Assembly (NCBI RefSeq): GCF_031458395.1
Contig: NZ_JAVDYJ010000001.1
Span: 620,001-684,000, forward strand
Source: Enteractinococcus fodinae
Lineage (GTDB): Bacteria; Actinomycetota; Actinomycetes; Actinomycetales; Micrococcaceae
Direction: 5' to 3'
Length of the DNA: 64,000 nucleotides
Numbering within the stretch: position 1 is the stretch's first letter; the number at the start of each line of letters is the position of its first letter. The position numbers and the translations under genes are program-made. Below are positions 59,273 through 64,000 of this stretch, piece by piece. The notes beneath the pieces are model-generated. The model was not told where the DNA came from and did not search any database. It was given only the letters and a program-made list of their open reading frames with translations.

Positions 59273-60252
59273 CGATCCCGAAAATCGGTTGCCGCCATGC
59301 GGGGACCGAAACGCGAAAAGCGGATCCCCGAGACATAGATCAGCCTGACAATCCGTTGCCGATGACCGACCCAGGGCTCTAGCAGCTCCAGCATCCCGTC
59401 ATCATCGGTGCGGCGCCCCGTCAGTGCTTCGCCGACGTGATGTGCGACGTGGAAATCACCCACGGCCACATAATCGGCCGCCCCGTGGGTCCGCTGTAGT
59501 GTTTCTGCGACCGTCCACGGTCCGATCCCGGGCAATGAATTCAATCCCGTACTGATCTGGTCCACCGGCTGGTGCGCTAATCGGTGCAATGCCGAAGCCC
59601 GCGAGGCGACAGTCTTGAGGGTCCGGGCCATAAAAGGTTGGACCCACCCGGCATGCCACTGCCACGATGCGATGCCTAGTACCGTTTGCGGTTTTGGTGC
59701 CGTTTTCGAAACAGGCTCACCACCGGGGGAAGGGTCACCGTAGGTATTTGCCAACCAACCCCACGTGGCGCGTGCTTGCTGCTGGGTGACTTTCTGTTCC
59801 AGCACCACGGTCAGTAACTCGTCGACGAGTTGGCCGGTGGCCATAAAACGCATCCCGGGATTTCTTCGGCGGGCCTCTACGACGCGTTCCGGCAGCAGAT
59901 GCGCGGTTTGATCCAACAGCTCATCAAACTGAGCCCAACCGTCCAGCGATTGTTCATCAACGCCCAACAGCACCGGCATGCGCTGGACAACGTACTCAAT
60001 GGCGGAACGATCACCGTGCGCCCACACGTGATAGCGGATCTCGGCTGGTTGCACCGAAGAGCGCGGATGCACGATCGCGATGGTGACCGGGCCGGTAGTC
60101 ACCGGATGAAATGATAACCAACTGACACCGTTGATCGTTGCCGCGGTCGGATCGGCTCTGCCGCGAATCAGGGGCGCCATGTTCGCCGCCACGTCAACGG
60201 CTACGCCGGGGTGCAGCACATCCGAGTAGTCCGGCTGCTGTGTAAAGTTCAT
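59269..60252 (-). CDS. AlkA-like DNA-3-methyladenine glycosylase (HhH-GPD)
   Basis: A 327-residue base-excision glycosylase. The helix-hairpin-helix is in LNSLPGIGPWTVAETL and the catalytic aspartate in AVGDFHVAHHVG, the hallmark of HhH-GPD enzymes. LLTVVLEQKVTQQQARATWGWL is the preceding helix pair. No four-cysteine iron-sulfur loop is present, consistent with AlkA-type rather than MutY/Nth. It is divergent from cystathionine beta-synthase. Confidence 0.88.
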   Translation of the reverse strand: MNFTQQPDYSDVLHPGVAVDVAANMAPLIRGRADPTAATINGVSWLSFHPVTTGPVTIAIVHPRSSVQPAEIRYHVWAHGDRSAIEYVVQRMPVLLGVDEQSLDGWAQFDELLDQTAHLLPERVVEARRRNPGMRFMATGQLVDELLTVVLEQKVTQQQARATWGWLANTYGDPSPGGEPVSKTAPKPQTVLGIASWQWHAGWVQPFMARTLKTVASRASALHRLAHQPVDQISTGLNSLPGIGPWTVAETLQRTHGAADYVAVGDFHVAHHVGEALTGRRTDDDGMLELLEPWVGHRQRIVRLIYVSGIRFSRFGPRMAATDFRDR

Positions 60253-60297
60253 GGCGATTTATAACCTCCCTCATCGCCGTGGTGACCCTGAACCAGG

Positions 60298-60303
60298 TAG
60301 CGT
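60298..60303 (+). promoter_or_regulatory. Candidate leaderless -10 (TAGCGT)
   Basis: TAGCGT is followed by seven bases and the ATG at 60311, deciding the start of cystathionine beta-synthase. Confidence 0.55.
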
Positions 60304-60310
60304 GGTCCAT

Positions 60311-61834
60311 ATGAGCCAAAATCAGCCTACGTCAGTCACGCCCAAGTACGCCGAAACCATCCTCGACCTCATTGGTAACACGCCGTTGGTAAAACTCAAC
60401 TCCATCGGAGCTGATCTCAAACCAACGATCCTGGTCAAATGCGAGTTTTTGAACCCTGGTGGTTCCATTAAAGACCGCATTGCGCTGAAGATGATCGAGC
60501 GGGCAGAAGCTGAAGGCAAACTCTCCGAGGGCGGAACCGTGGTGGAACCCACCTCCGGTAACACCGGGGTCGGCCTGGCCATGGTGGCTCAGCAGAAAGG
60601 GTACCGCTCGGTCTTTATTACCCCGAGCAAAGTGGCTCAGGAAAAGCGCGACGTGCTCAAAGCCTACGGCGCTGATGTAGTGGTCTCCGAAACCGCAGTG
60701 CCGCCAGAATCAGAAAACTCCTATTACGGGATTACCAACCGGTTAGAGGAAGCAATTGAGGGCGCCTACCAGCCAAACCAGTTCTTCAACTCGGCCGCTC
60801 CAGAGTCGCACTACGAAACCACCGGGCCCGAGATCTGGGAAGATACCGCCGGCCAAGTCACGCACGTGGTGATCGGCGCGGGGACGGGCGGCACGATGAC
60901 TGGTACCGGCCGCTACCTTCACGAAGTCTCGGCCGACCGCGAGTCCGGGCCAGTAAAAGTCGTGGTCGCTGACCCCTCCGGGTCGGTCTACTCCGGTGGC
61001 AGCGGACGGCCATATTTCGTCGAAGGCGTGGGCGAGGACATGTGGCCCGGCAACTACGACCCGGAAGTCCCAGACTCCATCCACGAAATCACCGATGCCG
61101 AGGCTTTCCACTACACCCGGCGTCTGGCTGCCGAGGAGGGGATACTGGCCGGTGGCTCATCCGGGATGGCGCTGGCAGCCGCACTCAAAGAAGCCGAAAA
61201 CCTCACCGAAGACGATGTGATGGTCGTGATCCTGCCTGATTCCGGACGCGGTTACCTAGGCAAAATCTTTTCCGAAACCTGGATGGAAGAACACGGTTTC
61301 GACACCAACGCACCCGAACCGGTCGCGCCTCAGCGCATTGGCACCGCCTACCTGGACGGCACCGATCCCGCCGCACCCGAAGCTGACACCGACACCGTCG
61401 AAGTACCGGGGCTAGCGGCCCAGATCGGTGACCTGCTGGATACCAAAGCCCAATGGTTGCCCGGTTCGCTGCCAGAAGTGGTGGTCGCCGTGCTTGATGC
61501 GCCCGTTTCGGATGCAATTTCGACCATGAACCGCTACGGCATCGACGCGCTGCCCGTCGTGGGTGGCATCCAAGAGGCATACCGGATCGGCGAGGTTCGG
61601 GGTGCTGTTACCGTGCGTGCACTCATGGACCAGTTGGCGTCCGGTGCGATCACCGCAGACAGCAGCCTTGCCGAGACCAAGCTGACGGAACTGCCAAAGG
61701 TTGGGTACATGACCTCGGTAGCCGACACCAAAACCGTACTGGAAACCGCACCCGCAGCGCTGGTCACCCGCGATGGCAATATCGCCGGGATCATTTCAGC
61801 CCACGATATCTTGATGCACCTGATTGCCAAGTAA
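60311..61834 (+). CDS. Cystathionine beta-synthase
   Basis: A 507-residue PLP enzyme joining homocysteine and serine into cystathionine. The PLP lysine is Lys54 in NPGGSIKDRIAL; the phosphate-binding loop is GTGGTMTGTGR; TSGNTGVGLA binds the cofactor. Residues after about 390 form two CBS domains (VVAVLDAPVSDAISTMNRYGIDALPVV, ALVTRDGNIAGIISAHDILMHL) that regulate such enzymes. A start 60 bases upstream is rejected in favour of the leaderless ATG. A gamma-synthase/lyase gene follows after 20 bases. Confidence 0.94.
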   Translation: MSQNQPTSVTPKYAETILDLIGNTPLVKLNSIGADLKPTILVKCEFLNPGGSIKDRIALKMIERAEAEGKLSEGGTVVEPTSGNTGVGLAMVAQQKGYRSVFITPSKVAQEKRDVLKAYGADVVVSETAVPPESENSYYGITNRLEEAIEGAYQPNQFFNSAAPESHYETTGPEIWEDTAGQVTHVVIGAGTGGTMTGTGRYLHEVSADRESGPVKVVVADPSGSVYSGGSGRPYFVEGVGEDMWPGNYDPEVPDSIHEITDAEAFHYTRRLAAEEGILAGGSSGMALAAALKEAENLTEDDVMVVILPDSGRGYLGKIFSETWMEEHGFDTNAPEPVAPQRIGTAYLDGTDPAAPEADTDTVEVPGLAAQIGDLLDTKAQWLPGSLPEVVVAVLDAPVSDAISTMNRYGIDALPVVGGIQEAYRIGEVRGAVTVRALMDQLASGAITADSSLAETKLTELPKVGYMTSVADTKTVLETAPAALVTRDGNIAGIISAHDILMHLIAK

Positions 61835-61854
61835 CTTCTCCAGGAGACACCTTC

Positions 61855-63033
61855 ATGACGTTCATCGATAAGCACAGCTCCGGTTTTAACACCCGGGCCA
61901 TCCACGCCGGTCAAGAGCTCGACCCCGTCTACGGTGCGGTCGTGCCACCAATCCATCTATCGTCCACCTACGCGCCAGAAGCCATCGGCAAACTGCGCAA
62001 AGGCTACGACTATGGCCGCGGCACCAACCCCACCCGTGATGCCCTCCAAACCCAAATCGCCCAACTCGAAACCGGAAACGCCGACACCGGTTTCGCCTAC
62101 ACCTTCTCCTCAGGACTGGCGGCTGAGACCGCTTTGCTCATGGCTGCTTGTGTACCCGGTGACCGGGTTATCGTGGGCAACGACGTCTACGGCGGGACGT
62201 ATCGGTTGCTGGATAAAGTGCTGGGCCCGTGGCAACTAAAACACCAGGTTGTCGACATGTCGGACTTGGATCAGGTGCGTGAAGCACTTGCCGGTGGTAA
62301 GACTCGAGTGTTGTGGGTGGAAACCCCGACCAACCCGATGATGAAAATCGCCGACATCGCCGCCCTGGCCGAACTCGCCCACGAATTCGACACTTTATTG
62401 GTCGTCGACAACACCTTCGCCACCCCGTATCTGCAGTTGCCCTTGACCCTGGGCGCTGATGTCGTCGTGCACTCGACCACCAAATACATGGGTGGTCACT
62501 CCGATACCATCGGTGGGGCAGTGGTGACCGAAGACGAAGAACTGGCTAATGCGATTAATTTCCAACAGTTTGCGGCCGGCGCCTCGAATTCGCCGCTGGA
62601 TTCCTATCTGGTCACTCGCGGCCTGAAGACCCTGGGGGTCCGAATGGACCGCCACGTCGCCAATGCCGAAGCGATCGTTGCCTGGTTGGTCGAGCAGCCA
62701 GGTGTCGAAAAGGTTCACTATCCGGGCCTTGAAGACCACCCCGGGCATGAAATCGCCAAAAAACAGATGTCCGGTTTCGGTGGGATGGTATCCGTCCAAT
62801 TCAAAGCTGGCGTTGAAGCCACCCGGAAGGTAGCCGAATCAACACACGTCTTCCGGCTGGCCGAATCCCTCGGCGGCGTCGAGTCGTTGTTGAATTACCC
62901 AACCGCTATGACGCACGCCTCAGTTGAAGGCACAGAGCTGGCGGTTCCAGGGAATTTGATCCGGTTATCTGTCGGTATTGAAGACATTGATGATCTCATT
63001 GGTGACCTCGACCAGGCTTTGAAGGGCCTGTAA
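61855..63033 (+). CDS. Cystathionine gamma-synthase / gamma-lyase (PLP-dependent)
   Basis: A 392-residue enzyme of the Cys/Met metabolism PLP family. The PLP lysine is Lys210 in HSTTKYMGGHSD, and SSGLAAETALL, VYGGTYRLLDKV and VDNTFATPYLQLPL are the family signature. Sequence does not separate gamma-synthase from gamma-lyase. The adjacent cystathionine beta-synthase supports reverse transsulfuration, that is cysteine made from homocysteine, as in mycobacteria. AGGAG precedes the ATG and the 20-base gap implies an operon. Confidence 0.92.
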   Translation: MTFIDKHSSGFNTRAIHAGQELDPVYGAVVPPIHLSSTYAPEAIGKLRKGYDYGRGTNPTRDALQTQIAQLETGNADTGFAYTFSSGLAAETALLMAACVPGDRVIVGNDVYGGTYRLLDKVLGPWQLKHQVVDMSDLDQVREALAGGKTRVLWVETPTNPMMKIADIAALAELAHEFDTLLVVDNTFATPYLQLPLTLGADVVVHSTTKYMGGHSDTIGGAVVTEDEELANAINFQQFAAGASNSPLDSYLVTRGLKTLGVRMDRHVANAEAIVAWLVEQPGVEKVHYPGLEDHPGHEIAKKQMSGFGGMVSVQFKAGVEATRKVAESTHVFRLAESLGGVESLLNYPTAMTHASVEGTELAVPGNLIRLSVGIEDIDDLIGDLDQALKGL

Positions 63034-63056
63034 GACGCACCTCGATTATCGAAAAT

Positions 63057-63098
63057 GCCGGATTTGGCCTAGACTAGAAGAGTTCAGCCAGATCCGGC
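63057..63098 (+). promoter_or_regulatory. Hairpin and promoter elements upstream of the DEAD-box helicase
   Basis: GCCGGATTTGGC (63057-63068) pairs with GCCAGATCCGGC (63087-63098) as a 12-base stem with one G-U pair and an 18-base loop. TTCTTCCTTT follows, so it may terminate the upstream operon. A TAGACT in the loop (63070) and another at 63113 are candidate -10 boxes. Either would give the helicase a leader of about 90-130 bases. The two roles cannot be separated here. Confidence 0.45.
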
Positions 63099-63210
63099 TT
63101 CTTCCTTTAACTTAGACTCCAGTCATTGGGACTGTTGAGTGGTACGTAGCGTGCATTGCAAGGAATACATCCGGATCCTTACATCACCTTACGAAATCTA
63201 GGAAGTCTTT

Positions 63211-64000
63211 TTGACCGAACAATCTTCGCTGCCCGAAACCGAAACAACTTTTGCCTCGCTCAACCTTGCCGATCCGATAACCAAGGCACTCGAAGGGTTG
63301 GGCTATGAGAAACCCTCCCCGATCCAGGCACGGACTATCCCGCTGCTGCTAGAAGGCCGCGACGTCGTAGGTCTTGCACAAACTGGTACCGGTAAAACCG
63401 CTGCGTTCGCGCTGCCTGTCCTCTCCAATCTGGCCGATGCAAACCAAAACCATAAGAGCCCTCAGGTGCTGGTGCTGGCTCCAACCCGCGAGCTGGCTTT
63501 ACAGGTCGCCGAAGCCTTCAACTCGTATGCCGAACACGTCCCATCTGTGAGCGTGCTTCCGGTCTACGGCGGTTCGTCATACGGACCACAGCTGGCCGGT
63601 TTGCGTCGCGGTGCCACCATCGTGGTTGGTACTCCCGGTCGTGTCATTGACCACCTGGAACGGGGATCCCTGGATCTTTCCGACCTGAAATATCTGGTGT
63701 TGGATGAAGCCGACGAGATGCTGCGCATGGGCTTTGCTGAGGACGTGGACCGCATTTTGTCCTCAGCGCCAAAAGAAAAACAGACCGCGTTATTCTCAGC
63801 AACGATGCCACGTGCGATCCAACGCATCACCGGTGATTACCTCAACGATCCCGTACAGGTTCAGGTCGAAGGGCAATCCAAACCCGCCCAGAACATTCGT
63901 CAGCGGTACTTGCAAGTCGCTCAGCCTTGGAAGCTCGAAGCGATGACCCGTTTACTGGAAACCGAAGATACCGATGGCATCATCGCGTTTGTGCGTACCC
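63211..64000 (+). CDS. DEAD-box ATP-dependent RNA helicase, N-terminal part
   Basis: The frame is open to the right window edge; 263 residues are visible. The Q motif (SLNLADPITKALEGLGYEKPSPIQ), motif I AQTGTGKT at residues 56-63, Ia APTRELALQV, Ib TPGRVIDHL, II VLDEADEML and III SATM appear in order. The second helicase domain and any C-terminal extension lie outside. The TTG at 63211 has AGGAAG five bases upstream. It is most like the DeaD/CsdA cold-shock group, which unwinds structured RNA. Confidence 0.93.
   Translation, partial: MTEQSSLPETETTFASLNLADPITKALEGLGYEKPSPIQARTIPLLLEGRDVVGLAQTGTGKTAAFALPVLSNLADANQNHKSPQVLVLAPTRELALQVAEAFNSYAEHVPSVSVLPVYGGSSYGPQLAGLRRGATIVVGTPGRVIDHLERGSLDLSDLKYLVLDEADEMLRMGFAEDVDRILSSAPKEKQTALFSATMPRAIQRITGDYLNDPVQVQVEGQSKPAQNIRQRYLQVAQPWKLEAMTRLLETEDTDGIIAFVRT

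Overview
The window reads as a chromosomal segment of a high-GC Gram-positive bacterium of the order Micrococcales, most likely a Micrococcaceae relative. Supporting signs are a complete-looking Rex / system II cytochrome c / menaquinone neighbourhood laid out as in actinobacteria, a dimethylglycine-oxidase-like enzyme close to that of Arthrobacter, meso-diaminopimelate dehydrogenase, actinobacterial DUF4229, frequent GTG/TTG starts and many apparently leaderless promoters. The genus is inference only. No prophage, insertion sequence, CRISPR array or rRNA was seen.

Region by region: 1-10.3 kb holds the end of rex, a repeat-rich membrane protein, a histidine phosphatase followed by the overlapping cytochrome c biogenesis operon tlpA-ccdA-resB-ccsB, then menA/menE/menB on the minus strand. 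10.3-16.7 kb carries a membrane protein, ddh, an S9 peptidase, an NCS2 purine permease and a PAP2 phosphatase. 16.7-25.5 kb returns to menaquinone (menC, menD, menF) with an L-2-hydroxyglutarate oxidase and a polyprenyl diphosphate synthase; menG is not seen where it might be expected. 25.5-30.2 kb holds a HIT protein, a possible SUKH-fold protein, a ferredoxin-NADP reductase, HtpX, YajQ and tRNA-Tyr.

30.2-40.5 kb is a catabolic island: IclR regulator, dimethylglycine oxidase-like flavoprotein, formamidase with its zinc-ribbon partner, creatininase, a BCCT transporter and creatinase. Together these would take creatinine to creatine, then to sarcosine plus urea, then to glycine plus a C1 unit. 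Three promoters of the island (creatininase, creatinase, oxidase) share a GTTGC-N7-RCAAC inverted repeat and CRP-like TGTGA-N6-TCACA sites, so a common control circuit is proposed.

40.5-50 kb holds a three-gene type III polyketide synthase / methyltransferase / hydroxylase operon with 4-base overlaps, two lipoproteins, and a family-5 (peptide-type) ABC importer. 50-57.4 kb is a second accessory block: DUF3830 protein, amidase, two maleate-isomerase/Asp-Glu-racemase paralogues, a zinc alcohol dehydrogenase, an unknown protein and a second formamidase. 57.4-64 kb returns to housekeeping and includes a cytochrome P450, thioredoxin, an AlkA-type glycosylase, cystathionine beta-synthase, a cystathionine gamma-synthase/lyase and the start of a DEAD-box helicase.

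The strongest sequence-level pattern not tied to one gene is a TANNNT hexamer (usually TAGNNT) placed exactly 6 or 7 bases before the start codon of 17 genes, implying leaderless mRNAs. In two divergent gene pairs a single TAGWCTA heptamer supplies the -10 hexamer for both strands.
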